19,093 nt of DNA from an uncultured Olsenella sp. GTDB taxonomy: Bacteria; Actinomycetota; Coriobacteriia; Coriobacteriales; Atopobiaceae. The position numbers and the translations under genes are program-made. The notes under the pieces were generated by a model. That model saw only the letters and a program-made list of their open reading frames with translations, did no database searches and was not told where the DNA came from. Location: NCBI GenBank assembly GCA_959598545.1, contig CAUGFC010000024.1, positions 1 to 19,093 of the forward strand. Direction: 5' to 3'. The stretch's first letter is position 1, and each line of letters begins with the position of its first letter. Below, in pieces: positions 1 to 8,109 of this stretch.

Positions 1-962
1 ACCTTGAGGAAGGAGAGGCGCCCGTTCTGCGGGTCGTTGAGGGACTTGAAGGCAAACACCACGGGGCGCTCGTCGTCCTCGGAGATGTCGAGCTGCTCGC
101 CGTTGACCAGCGGGATGCGGCCAAAGTCGGCCATCGTGGGGAACCAGGCCACGGCGGCGTCCATGAAGGAGATGACGCCCTCCTCGCGCACGCAGCTGCC
201 GGAGAAGACGGGCACGAAGACGCGCTCGCGGATGGCCTTGGCAAGAAGCCCCTCGAGCTCGTCCTGGGTGACCTCTTCGCCCTCGAGGTACTTCATCATG
301 ATCTCGTCGTCGGCCTCGACCACGAGCTCGGTGAGCTGCGCGCGGGCGGCCTCGGCGGCGTCGGCGTACTCGGCGGGGACGTCCTCGACGACCGGCTTGC
401 CGTTCTCGAGGTGGCGCGCCTTCATGTGGACGACGTCGATGATGCCGGAGAAGGCCTCGCCGGAGCCCATCGGGATGGTGACGGCGCCGAGGTTGGTGCC
501 GAAGCGCTCCTGCAGCGCGGCCATGGCCACGTCGAAGTCGGCGTCGGGGCGGTCGAGGCGGTTGATGAACAGCGCACGGGCGAGGCTGAGCTCCTCGGCC
601 GCATACCACAGGCGGGTGGTGATGGTGCCCGGGCCCGAGGCGGCGTCCACGACGAAGACGGCCGTCTCGCACGCGCTCATGGCGGCGTAGGCGTCACCGA
701 CGAAGTCGGGATAGCACGGGGCGTCGAGCACGTTCAGGCGCGTACCCTCCCAGATGATCGGTGCGATGGCGGTGGAGATGGAGAACCCGCGCTCCCCCTC
801 CTCGCCGTCATAGTCCAGCGTGGGCTTGGTGCCGGCGTGGCCGCCGAGACGGGTGGTACGCCCCGTCAGGTGAAGCATGGCCTCGGCCAGCATGGTCTTG
901 CCCACGCCGCCTTGGCCCACAAGGACCACGTTCTTGACCTTCTCCGTTCCCTTTGCAGCCAT
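1..962 (-). CDS. Elongation factor G-like GTPase (FusA2-type), N-terminal part
   Basis: The frame is open from the ATG at 960-962 to the window edge, giving about 320 N-terminal residues; the rest lies outside. A Shine-Dalgarno GGGAGG (967-972) sits 4 nt before the start. The P-loop GQGGVGKT is at residues 16-23. The switch I region reads ERGFSI where canonical EF-G has ERGITI, the G3 motif is DAPCYPDF (about 80-87) where EF-G has DTPGH, and the G4 motif is NRLD (134-137) where NKxD is expected. The overall order matches the G and G' region of translational GTPases, and the altered motifs point to the EF-G-like paralogue group rather than the housekeeping translocase. Its role is unclear; members of this group are ribosome-associated GTPases without a settled function. 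It follows the phosphorelay operon by 120 bp in the same direction. The family call is firm; the cellular role is not. Confidence 0.85.
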   Translation of the reverse strand, partial: MAAKGTEKVKNVVLVGQGGVGKTMLAEAMLHLTGRTTRLGGHAGTKPTLDYDGEEGERGFSISTAIAPIIWEGTRLNVLDAPCYPDFVGDAYAAMSACETAVFVVDAASGPGTITTRLWYAAEELSLARALFINRLDRPDADFDVAMAALQERFGTNLGAVTIPMGSGEAFSGIIDVVHMKARHLENGKPVVEDVPAEYADAAEAARAQLTELVVEADDEIMMKYLEGEEVTQDELEGLLAKAIRERVFVPVFSGSCVREEGVISFMDAAVAWFPTMADFGRIPLVNGEQLDISEDDERPVVFAFKSLNDPQNGRLSFLK

Positions 963-1082
963 GATGCCTCCCTTGGACGGGGTGTGTGCACGATGCACTC
1001 ACCTTACCCACGGGGGCGCGTCGCGTTGCGCACATATCGGGCAGCGGGCGAGAAGAACGGTGGGGCGCGAGGGCGCGGGGCG

Positions 1083-1433
1083 TCAGGCGAGCGCCGCGCC
1101 GATCGCCTCGACGAGGGCATCGTGCTCGGACACCACGTCGTCCACCAGCGCGCGGGCCGCAGGCCAGTCGCCGCCGCGGATGAGCTCGCACTGGCGGGCC
1201 GTCAGCTCGTAGAGCCTCGTCATGGAGAGGTTGCCGCTCACGCCCTTGAGCGCGTGCGCCGCCTCGAGCGCCGCGTCCGCGTCGTCCTTCTCGGCCGCCG
1301 CCACCAGGCGCGCGCAGTTCTCGTCCGCCGCGAACTTGCCCAGCAGCCGCCCGAGCAGCGCCTCGCTGCCCATCAGCCGTGCCAGCGCGTCCGCCGTGTC
1401 CAGGCCGGCCGCGTCCAGAACCTCAAGCCTCAT
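1083..1433 (-). CDS. Hpt-domain histidine phosphotransfer protein
   Basis: This 116-residue, mostly helical protein is a stand-alone Hpt domain. The phospho-accepting histidine is probably H60 in the motif AAHALKGVSGNLSM; HxLKGxSxN is the family signature. It has no membrane segment and no catalytic domain, as expected for a cytoplasmic phosphate shuttle between receiver domains. It is the last gene of the five-gene operon: its ATG overlaps the TGA of the REC-HD-GYP gene by 4 bases (ATGA, 1430-1433), and it also has its own GAGGAGGAG ribosome site. Two hybrid kinases upstream each end in a receiver, and the HD-GYP protein begins with one, so the inferred relay is kinase receiver to H60 to HD-GYP receiver. 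The domain call is strong; the partner assignment is inferred from context. Confidence 0.9.
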   Translation of the reverse strand: MRLEVLDAAGLDTADALARLMGSEALLGRLLGKFAADENCARLVAAAEKDDADAALEAAHALKGVSGNLSMTRLYELTARQCELIRGGDWPAARALVDDVVSEHDALVEAIGAALA

Positions 1434-2518
1434 CTCTGCTCCTCCTCGCCGGCGCCCTCGTAGAGGCGCGCGATCGCGGGTTCAATCTCCAGGAAGCACT
1501 CGAGCAGGCGCGGGTTGAACGTCCCGCACTCCCCCTCGCAGATCATCCGCAGCGACTCCTCGCGCGTGAAGGCCGCCTTGTACACGCGCTTGTTCGTCAG
1601 CGCGTCGTAGACGTCGGCCAGGCCCACCACCTGCGCCCAGACGCTGTTCTCGTCGCCGACCAGGCCGTCTGGGTAGCCGCGGCCGTCCCAGCGCTCGTGG
1701 TGGTGGCGCGCGATGTCCACGGCGTAGCGGTACGCGCCCAGCGAGCGCATCTGCGGGATGCGCGCCAGCAGGTCGGCGCCCTGCGTCGTGTGCGTCTTCA
1801 TGACCTCGAACTCCTCGGCCGTGAGGCGGCCGGGCTTGCACAGGATCGCGTCGGGGATGGCGATCTTGCCCACGTCGTGCATGATCGAGGCCAGCGCGAT
1901 GTCGTCCACGTCCTCCTCCGAGAGCCCCTCGCCGAAGGGCGTCTCCAGAAGGATCGTCCGCGTGATGTCGTGGATGCGGCGGACGTGCAGGCCGCTCTCG
2001 CCGTCGCGGAACTCGATCGCGGTGGAGAGCGACTCGATCATGCCCCGGTTGAGCTCGATGATTCGCTCGGCGCGCTCGAGCAGCTGCACGCGCTGGTCCT
2101 CCACCGTGAGCGAGAGGCGCTTCCTCGCCTCGAAGAGCTCGACCACCGCGAGCACCCGTCGCGTGACCACGTACGGCACGATCGGCTTGCCGATGAAGTC
2201 CATGACGCCCAGCTCGTAGGCCTCCCGCATCACGTCATCGCCACGCTCGGCGGTGATGAGGAACACCGGGACGCGCCGCAGGAAGCCCGTGGGCTCCAGG
2301 CGGCGCAGCACCTCGAGACCGTCCACGCGCGGCATCATGACGTCGAGAAGGACCGCGGCGTAGCCGCCCGGCGCGGCGAGAAGGGCCTCGAGGGCCTCCT
2401 GGCCGTCGGCGGCCTCCTCGATCTCGAACTCGCCCTCGAAGAGGTTGGCCAGGATCAGCCGGTTGATCTCCTCGTCGTCGACGATGAGCATGTGCCCGCG
2501 CTTCTCGGCCTCAGACAT
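1430..2518 (-). CDS. Response regulator with HD-GYP c-di-GMP phosphodiesterase domain
   Basis: The 362-residue protein has an N-terminal receiver (about 10-125): acidic pair D14/D15, phospho-acceptor D59 in LLDVMMP, T89 and K111. A helical linker follows, then an HD-GYP domain (about 160-355). Metal and active-site residues are intact: ExxxH at E174/H178, HDVGK at 214-218, H243, the HHERWDGRGYP block at 273-283 and ADVYDAL at 301-307. Members of this family hydrolyse cyclic di-GMP to GMP (or pGpG) in the cytoplasm. No DNA-binding domain is present, so the relay output is most likely phosphodiesterase activity. The start overlaps the end of the diguanylate cyclase gene by 8 bases (2511-2518), and its own end overlaps the Hpt gene by 4, implying coupled translation. 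Confidence 0.93.
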   Translation of the reverse strand: MSEAEKRGHMLIVDDEEINRLILANLFEGEFEIEEAADGQEALEALLAAPGGYAAVLLDVMMPRVDGLEVLRRLEPTGFLRRVPVFLITAERGDDVMREAYELGVMDFIGKPIVPYVVTRRVLAVVELFEARKRLSLTVEDQRVQLLERAERIIELNRGMIESLSTAIEFRDGESGLHVRRIHDITRTILLETPFGEGLSEEDVDDIALASIMHDVGKIAIPDAILCKPGRLTAEEFEVMKTHTTQGADLLARIPQMRSLGAYRYAVDIARHHHERWDGRGYPDGLVGDENSVWAQVVGLADVYDALTNKRVYKAAFTREESLRMICEGECGTFNPRLLECFLEIEPAIARLYEGAGEEEQR

Positions 2519-3185
2519 GGGACCTCGCCTCCCCTGCGCCCGCGCGCCGGTCCCCGGCGGCCGGGCAGACCGGCTCCTCGTACGCGACCGTCACGTGGCG
2601 GTCGCGCCCGGAGCGCTTGGCCTCGTAGAGCGCCGCGTCGGCCTGGCGCAGCGCCGCGTCATAGGTCGCCGCGCGCCCGTCGATCACGAGCGCGCCCACG
2701 CTGCAGGTGACCGGGCGGCCGACGTGGGCCAGCCCCGCCTCGCACGTGGCCTCGCGCAGCGCGGCGACCTTCTCGCCGACCGTGCCCGGGTCCACGAGCC
2801 CCTCGGCGAACACCATGAACTCGTCGCCGCCGAAGCGCCCCACGATGTCACCGGCGCGGAAGCCCCTGCTCAGGGCCTCGCCCACGGCGCGCAGGATCTC
2901 GTCGCCCTCGGCGTGGCCGAACTCGTCGTTGACGTCCTTGAAGCGGTCGATGTCCACGAGCAGCAGCGTCCCGCGCAGGCGCGCGCCCCGCCGGCCAAAG
3001 AGGTCGCTCACCAGCGAGACGAGCGCCCCCTTGTTGTAGACGCCGCAGAGCGCGTCGCGCTCCGAGACCGCCCGGAAGCGCTCCAGCTCGGCGGCCCAGC
3101 GCCGCCGCAGCGCGGCCAGCGCCACGACGGAAACGCCCGCCGCGGTCCAGCCCGCGACGGCCGCGACCTGCCACGCGTTCGTCAT
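2511..3185 (-). CDS. Membrane-anchored diguanylate cyclase (GGDEF domain)
   Basis: The real gene starts at the ATG at 3183-3185. The frame stays open further upstream, but that part lies inside the kinase gene in another frame and is rejected. The protein has 224 residues: one N-terminal TM helix (about 5-26), then a GGDEF domain. The signature DIDRFKDVNDEFGH is at about 78-91 and the active-site GGDEF is intact at 119-123. RAGD at 110-113, five residues before GGDEF, matches the inhibitory I-site RxxD, so product feedback is likely. It makes cyclic di-GMP from two GTP. It has no receiver or sensory domain, so it is not an obvious direct target of the phosphorelay. ATGA overlap (3182-3185) couples it to the kinase gene; a GGGGAGGG ribosome site lies just upstream. 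Confidence 0.92.
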   Translation of the reverse strand: MTNAWQVAAVAGWTAAGVSVVALAALRRRWAAELERFRAVSERDALCGVYNKGALVSLVSDLFGRRGARLRGTLLLVDIDRFKDVNDEFGHAEGDEILRAVGEALSRGFRAGDIVGRFGGDEFMVFAEGLVDPGTVGEKVAALREATCEAGLAHVGRPVTCSVGALVIDGRAATYDAALRQADAALYEAKRSGRDRHVTVAYEEPVCPAAGDRRAGAGEARSHV

Positions 3186-5377
3186 CGCACCCTCCCCTCG
3201 CCCAGGCAGCGCGCCATGACGCGCAGCGTCTCCCGCAGGTCGATCGGCTTGGCCACGTGCGCGCTCATGCCGCACGTGCGGGCGCGCTCGCGGTCCTCCG
3301 CGAAGGCGTCCGCCGTCATGGCGATGATGGGCACCGTCGCGGCGTCCGCCCGGTCGAGCGCGCGAATCGCCCGCGTGGCCTCGTAGCCGTTCATCTCGGG
3401 CATGCGCACGTCCATGAGGATCACGTCGTAGTGGCCGACCGGGCTCGCCGAGAAGCGCTCCACACACTCGCGTCCGTTCTCGGCCCACTCGAGCTCCAGC
3501 CCGCACGCACCCAGAAGCTCGCTCGCGACCTCCCAGTTGAGCTCGTTGTCCTCGGCCACGAGCACGCGCCTGCCGGCGAGGTCCGCCACGTCGACGGAGC
3601 CCCCGCGGTCGCCCGCGTCCTCGCAGCGCTCCAGGTCGAGCGTCACGCGGAACGTGGAGCCCTCGCCCTGGGCGCTCTCCACCTCCACGGTGCCGCCCAT
3701 GCCGTCCACGATGCGCTTGACGATGGCCATGCCCAGGCCGGTTCCCTCGGTCTTGCGCACGCGCTCGCTGTCCTCGCGCTCGAACGACTCGAAGATCTTG
3801 CCCAGGAACTCCTCGGACATGCCGATGCCGGTGTCGGACACCGTGAGGGTCGTTCGCACGCGGCCCTCCCCGCGCGGCGAGGGCCCCTGCGCCACGGAGA
3901 GCCTGACGCGCCCCCCGGCCGGCGTGAACTTGACGGCGTTGGACAGCAGGTTGAGAAGGACCTGCGACAGGCGCGTCCCGTCGGTGCGGACGGTGCGGCA
4001 CTCGAGGTCCTTCTCGACCTCAAAGCTGACGCCGCGCGCCTCGGCCTGCGGGCCCACGATCGCCGCCGTGCCCTCGAGCACGTCCTCTAGGGAGACCGGC
4101 TCCTCGGCGAGCTCCATGCGCCCGCTCTCGATGCGCGACATGTCCAGCACGTCGTTGATGAGGCCCAGCAGGTGGTTGCTCGAGACCGCGATCTTGTCCA
4201 GGCACTCCGAGACGGCCACCGGGTCGCCCTGGCGCTCGCGCGCTATCTGCGTCATGCCCACGATCGCGTTCATGGGCGTGCGGATGTCGTGGCTCATGTT
4301 GGAGAGGAACTCGCTCTTGGCGCGGCTCGCCTCCTCCGAGGCGGCGCGGGCGCGGGCGAGCTCGTCCATCTGCTGACGCAGGACGCGCAGGTAGCGCACG
4401 AACAGCAGCGCGAGCGCGGCCATGAGGACGAGGCAGCCCACGAAGGCCGCGGCCACGAGGCTCCAGACGAGGGTGTCGATCGGGTCGTGGAGCACGCTGT
4501 AGGGCAGGACCGAGACGATGAACCAGGAGGTCTCCGGCAGCGGCGCCAGGTAGCTCGCGTAGCGGTTGCCGTTGACGTAGACCACGTAGAAGTTGCTCTC
4601 GCCGCGCGCCATGACACCGGCCAGCTCGTCGGCCGTGACGTCGTAGCTCACGCCCGCCACGCCCTCGCTCGCGCGCAGCAGCTCGAGGTAGTTGTCCGCG
4701 ACGTTGCCGCCGCTGTTGAGGATGAACGAGCCGTCCGGGCGGATGATGTGCGAGTAGACCTCGGTCGCGGAGACATCCAGCGAGAGCGCCTGGACCACCT
4801 CGTCCAGCGGGACGCCCATGACGAGAAGATCACTCGTGCCGTCGCCGGCGTCCATCGGGCGCTCCGCGGGCTCGCCGAGAAGGATCGCCGCCTCGCCCGA
4901 CGCGGCGATGCCCACCGTGACGCGGTCCTCGCCCGCCATGACGGCGGCCGCGAAGTCGTCGAAGTCGTCGATCGCCAGGTCCTCGCCCATGAGCCGCTGG
5001 AAGTTGCCCTCCAGATCGAAGACCGCGGCGTAGGTGAAGCCGCGCTCCTCCGCCTCCCCAACGAAGGCGTCGAGCGGACTCTCGCCGGGCCGCAGCTCAT
5101 GCGAGAGCGCCGAGAGCGCCACGCTCTCCAGCTCGGAGCGATAGAGCCGCAGCTCGGAGTCAAAGTTCAGGCGGATCTGCGCGCTCATCTGGCCCATGAA
5201 GGCGCCGCTCACGTCCTCGATGGTCTCGTCGCTGTCCTGGATCGCGTACATCGTGATCGCGGTGAAGATCACCGCGCACAGGGCGAGAAGCACCACGACG
5301 CCGTACCTGAGCGCGCGCATGCGGGTCACCTCGGGGGTCTCCGGCGCCGCGGCGGGCGCGCCGTTCTTCTCGCTCAT
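3182..5377 (-). CDS. Hybrid sensor histidine kinase (Cache-like sensor, HisKA, HATPase, REC)
   Basis: The 731-residue protein has TM1 at about 25-46, an extracytoplasmic region of about 250 residues that looks like a dCache sensor (IIRPDGSFILNSGG near 211, WFIVSVLPYSVL near 285), and TM2 at about 304-328. The HisKA domain follows, with phospho-acceptor H363 in NMSHDIRTP. The HATPase has the N box around N480, DTGIGM at 515-520 and GTGLGM at 545-550. The C-terminal receiver has E609/D610, acceptor D656 (LMDVRMP) and K710. It should sense an external signal and pass phosphate from H363 to D656, then to the Hpt protein. A strong site reading GGAGGTGA (5384-5391) sits 6 nt before the ATG. The gene overlaps the preceding kinase by ATGA and the following cyclase by ATGA. 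The ligand is unknown. Confidence 0.95.
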   Translation of the reverse strand: MSEKNGAPAAAPETPEVTRMRALRYGVVVLLALCAVIFTAITMYAIQDSDETIEDVSGAFMGQMSAQIRLNFDSELRLYRSELESVALSALSHELRPGESPLDAFVGEAEERGFTYAAVFDLEGNFQRLMGEDLAIDDFDDFAAAVMAGEDRVTVGIAASGEAAILLGEPAERPMDAGDGTSDLLVMGVPLDEVVQALSLDVSATEVYSHIIRPDGSFILNSGGNVADNYLELLRASEGVAGVSYDVTADELAGVMARGESNFYVVYVNGNRYASYLAPLPETSWFIVSVLPYSVLHDPIDTLVWSLVAAAFVGCLVLMAALALLFVRYLRVLRQQMDELARARAASEEASRAKSEFLSNMSHDIRTPMNAIVGMTQIARERQGDPVAVSECLDKIAVSSNHLLGLINDVLDMSRIESGRMELAEEPVSLEDVLEGTAAIVGPQAEARGVSFEVEKDLECRTVRTDGTRLSQVLLNLLSNAVKFTPAGGRVRLSVAQGPSPRGEGRVRTTLTVSDTGIGMSEEFLGKIFESFEREDSERVRKTEGTGLGMAIVKRIVDGMGGTVEVESAQGEGSTFRVTLDLERCEDAGDRGGSVDVADLAGRRVLVAEDNELNWEVASELLGACGLELEWAENGRECVERFSASPVGHYDVILMDVRMPEMNGYEATRAIRALDRADAATVPIIAMTADAFAEDRERARTCGMSAHVAKPIDLRETLRVMARCLGEGRVR

Positions 5378-7941
5378 CGCGCGTCACCTCCCCGGCGCCG
5401 GAGCATGAGGTTGGCGAGCGTGTGGCAGAGCACCGTGAAGTCGATGGGCTTGGAGACGTGCGCGTCCATGCCGGCCGCCGTCGTGGCGGCCACGTCCTCG
5501 GCGAAGGCGTTGGCCGTCACGGCCACGATGGGCACCTCGCGCGCGTCGGCGCGGTCCAGCGCGCGGATCGCGCGGGCCGCCTCGCAGCCGTCCATCTCGG
5601 GCATCTTCATGTCCAGCAGGATCGCGTCCACCGAGCCCGGCTCGGACGCGGCGAAGGCGTCGAGCGCCTCGCGGCCGTTCCAGGCCTGGATCACTTCGAC
5701 GCCCGCCCCGGACAGGAGCTCCGTGGAGATCTCCATGTTGATCTCGTTGTCCTCGGCCAGGAGCACGCGCGCCCCGCGCAGCACCTCGGCCTCGCCGCCC
5801 TCAGGCATCTCCGCCGCCACCGCCGGCGTGGCCGCGCACGCGGCCGGGTCCTCGGCCGGCGCGGGCGAGAAGGGCAGCGTCACCGTGAACGTGGTGCCCA
5901 CGTCGAGCTGGCTCTCCACCTCGATGGAGCCGCCCATCTGCGTGACCAGGCTCTTGGTGATGGGCATGCCCAGCCCCGTGCCCACGGTCTGCGAGGTGCC
6001 GAAGCGCTGCTCGCGCGCGTAGAGCTCGAAGAGGTGCGGCAGGTAGTCCTCCGACATGCCGATGCCGGTATCGGACACCACGATCTTGTAGCTGCCCACG
6101 TCGCCGCGGTCCTCCTGGCGCACGGTCACGCTGACGGAATCGCCGGGGTTGGTGTACTTGAGCGCGTTGGAGAGCAGGTTGTTCACGACCTGCGACAGGC
6201 GCATCGGGTCGCCGTAGACGTAGGGGTCCGGCACGCGGACGTCGCTCGTGAACGTCTTGCCCTGCTCGCGGGCCTGGATCTCGAAGGTGGCCATCGCGTC
6301 CTCGAGCGTGCGCGCCAGGTCCATGCGCTCGCTCGTGAACGAGACCTTGCCGCTCTCCATGCGCGAGATGTCCAGGATGTCGCTCACCAGCGTGAGGAGC
6401 TGGCGGCCGGACTGCTCAATGCGCCGCAGGTAGTCGCCGGTCTTCTCGGCGTCGCCGACGTCTCGGCGCGCGAGCTCGGTGAGGCCGATGATCGCGTTGA
6501 GCGGCGTGCGCATATCGTGGCTCATGTTGTTGAAGAAGGCCTGCTTGGCCTCGAGGCTGTCCTGGGCGGTGTCGAGGGCCTGCTCCAGGTAGCGGCGCTC
6601 GCGCAGCTGGCGCTGCTTCTCGGCGTCCACCTCGCGGAAGCACAGGACGACCTCCTCGGGCGAGAGCGACTCGTCGTAGAGCACGCGCACGTTGACCCAG
6701 CGGTACTTCTCGCCGAACTTGCGCAGGAAGTCGCCGCCGTAGTCGCGCACGCGGCCGGCCACGAGCTCGCGGATGTTGTCGGCCGAGAAGCTCTCCTCGA
6801 ACTCCTGGAACGTGGCCTCCTCGATGACCTCGCTCGCGGTGCGCAGCAGCGCCTCGTAGGGTCCTCGCTCCGGGATGCGCTCGCGCACGTAGTCGGAGCC
6901 CTTGATCATCTCGTAGGTACCCGCGTTGTAGTTCACGAGGTAGATCGCGTAGTAGGAGTTTCCCAGCACGCGCACGGTCTCGTTGGTGCGCTCCATGGCC
7001 TTGCTGCGGCGCCAGTCGCGCACCGCCATGGCCACGAGCGCGGCGAGAAACGCCGCCCCCATGCCGACGAACACCACGTAGACGCTGGTGAGGTCGCCCA
7101 GGATGAGCGAGTAGGGCGTGGTCACGATCGAGTACCAGCCGTTGGCGAGCCGCGAGTAGTCAACGGCGCGTCGCTCGCCGTGGGAGTCGATGACGAAGGC
7201 GTCGTGGCCCTCCAGCTCGCCGGCCTCGATGCGAGCGATAAGGCCGGCCAGGTACGCGGGCACGTCCTCCTCGGGCAGGTCGGTCTGGTGGTAGAGGTCC
7301 ACGCCCGCGCCGTCGCACAGGAAGTAGGACACGCCGGCCGGCAGGTCCGTGGCGGCAAAGCGGAGCTCGAAGCTCTCCGGGTAGACGTCGAAGGCCAGCA
7401 CCGCGTCGATGTTGTCGCACGCCTGCGCCACCGTGACCACGCTGCGGCCGGTGAGCACGTCCTGGTAGACGTCGGTGAAGACCGGCGTGCCGCGGTTCTC
7501 CATGGCGGTCTGGTACCAGGTGCGGCTCTCCGGGCGGAAGTCGTCGCCGAGCTCGATGCCGCTCACGTTGAGGACCTCGCCGTCGATGACGCCGTAGACG
7601 TTGATGCTGTCGTCGCCCAGGACGCTGCGGATGCGCTGGCAGTATATCTCGGCCCAGGCCTCGAGCGAGCCCCACGGGTTGTCGTTGTGGATGCGCTGCT
7701 CGATGGAGGTGGTGCCAAAGTCCAGCAGCGCCTCGTAGGTCACGAGGTTGCTGTCCGTCTCCGAGGCGTAGTAGCGGGAGAGCGCCGTGTTGGACGCGTT
7801 GGCGTTGCGCAGCAGCGTGTCGCGCAGGACCATGCCGCCCGCGACGGCCAGCACCACGAACACCACGAAGACCGCGATGCTCAGGCGCATGCGCGCGAGA
7901 ACCGCGAGCACGTTGCCCGCCCTTGTCGACCTGTGTCCCAC
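5374..7941 (-). CDS. Hybrid sensor histidine kinase with Cache-like and PAS-like domains
   Basis: The start chosen is the GTG at 7939-7941 (855 residues), with AGGGGG just upstream and a candidate extended -10 box at 7971-7979. The open frame runs on to 8109, but that stretch is translated palindromic repeat and falls upstream of the promoter candidate. TM1 is about 18-38 and TM2 about 286-306, with a Cache-like extracytoplasmic domain between them. A PAS-like region covers about 318-439. HisKA has H475 (NMSHDMRTP), HATPase has DTGIGM (D624) and GTGLGM (654-659), and the C-terminal receiver (about 724-839) has E730/D731, D777 and K831. It is the first gene of the five-gene operon and resembles the next kinase in architecture, so the two probably arose by duplication and may sense different ligands. 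Start confidence is moderate. Confidence 0.92.
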   Translation of the reverse strand: MGHRSTRAGNVLAVLARMRLSIAVFVVFVVLAVAGGMVLRDTLLRNANASNTALSRYYASETDSNLVTYEALLDFGTTSIEQRIHNDNPWGSLEAWAEIYCQRIRSVLGDDSINVYGVIDGEVLNVSGIELGDDFRPESRTWYQTAMENRGTPVFTDVYQDVLTGRSVVTVAQACDNIDAVLAFDVYPESFELRFAATDLPAGVSYFLCDGAGVDLYHQTDLPEEDVPAYLAGLIARIEAGELEGHDAFVIDSHGERRAVDYSRLANGWYSIVTTPYSLILGDLTSVYVVFVGMGAAFLAALVAMAVRDWRRSKAMERTNETVRVLGNSYYAIYLVNYNAGTYEMIKGSDYVRERIPERGPYEALLRTASEVIEEATFQEFEESFSADNIRELVAGRVRDYGGDFLRKFGEKYRWVNVRVLYDESLSPEEVVLCFREVDAEKQRQLRERRYLEQALDTAQDSLEAKQAFFNNMSHDMRTPLNAIIGLTELARRDVGDAEKTGDYLRRIEQSGRQLLTLVSDILDISRMESGKVSFTSERMDLARTLEDAMATFEIQAREQGKTFTSDVRVPDPYVYGDPMRLSQVVNNLLSNALKYTNPGDSVSVTVRQEDRGDVGSYKIVVSDTGIGMSEDYLPHLFELYAREQRFGTSQTVGTGLGMPITKSLVTQMGGSIEVESQLDVGTTFTVTLPFSPAPAEDPAACAATPAVAAEMPEGGEAEVLRGARVLLAEDNEINMEISTELLSGAGVEVIQAWNGREALDAFAASEPGSVDAILLDMKMPEMDGCEAARAIRALDRADAREVPIVAVTANAFAEDVAATTAAGMDAHVSKPIDFTVLCHTLANLMLRRRGGDAR

Positions 7942-7970
7942 GGGGCCCCCTGACGTCTTGGCTTGGGGCC

Positions 7971-7979
7971 ATGATAGCA
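7971..7979 (-). promoter_or_regulatory. Candidate extended -10 promoter of the phosphorelay/c-di-GMP operon
   Basis: Read on the minus strand, the bases are TGCTATCAT, which fits TGn plus a TATAAT-like box. No good -35 hexamer is visible 16-18 bp upstream, as is common for extended -10 promoters. It would start RNA near 7964, leaving a leader of about 23 nt before the GTG at 7941. The position is downstream of the palindromic repeat, so the repeat would be just upstream of the promoter. Confidence 0.45.
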
Positions 7980-8024
7980 GGGTGGCGGCGCCGCGCCGCA
8001 TGGGGCGCGTGTCGCAACTTGGCT

Positions 8025-8093
8025 CTCGTGAATTCACGAGCGGCCCCTTTTGACGCCAACGGCGAGAAGAACCCCCTCTCGTGAATTCACGAG
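8025..8093. repeat. Palindrome-pair repeat, copy 1
   Basis: Two perfect 16-bp palindromes, CTCGTGAATTCACGAG, lie at 8025-8040 and 8078-8093. The second extends to a perfect 22-bp palindrome (8075-8096). Centres are 53 bp apart. The 37-bp spacer shares the block GGCGAGAAGAACCCCCT with copy 2. The outer flanks (AACTTGGC before, GGCAAGT after) are related to each other in inverted orientation, so the whole element is nearly symmetrical. It lies between the stop of the 8110-9219 gene and the promoter candidate of the kinase operon. Confidence 0.93.
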
Positions 8094-8109
8094 AGGCAAG
8101 TCGGTGCAA

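Noticed and set aside
986..998. Small hairpin GTGCA-CGA-TGCAC upstream of the EF-G-like gene
   Set aside because: Five base pairs only and no T tract or conserved leader; too weak to call a terminator or regulator.
2511..4001. A 496-residue version of the cyclase gene starting at 4001
   Set aside because: The first part lies inside the kinase gene in another frame and is Arg/Gly-rich nonsense; the GGDEF protein starts at the coupled ATG at 3185.
5422..7953. A long plus-strand open frame of 843 codons
   Set aside because: It is antisense to the first kinase gene; the product is His/Ala/Arg/Val-rich low-complexity sequence, an artefact of high GC.
7942..8109. N-terminal extension of the first hybrid kinase to 8109
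   Set aside because: The added 56 residues are translated from the palindromic repeat and lie upstream of the likely -10 box; the GTG at 7941 has a ribosome site and directly precedes the TM1 region.
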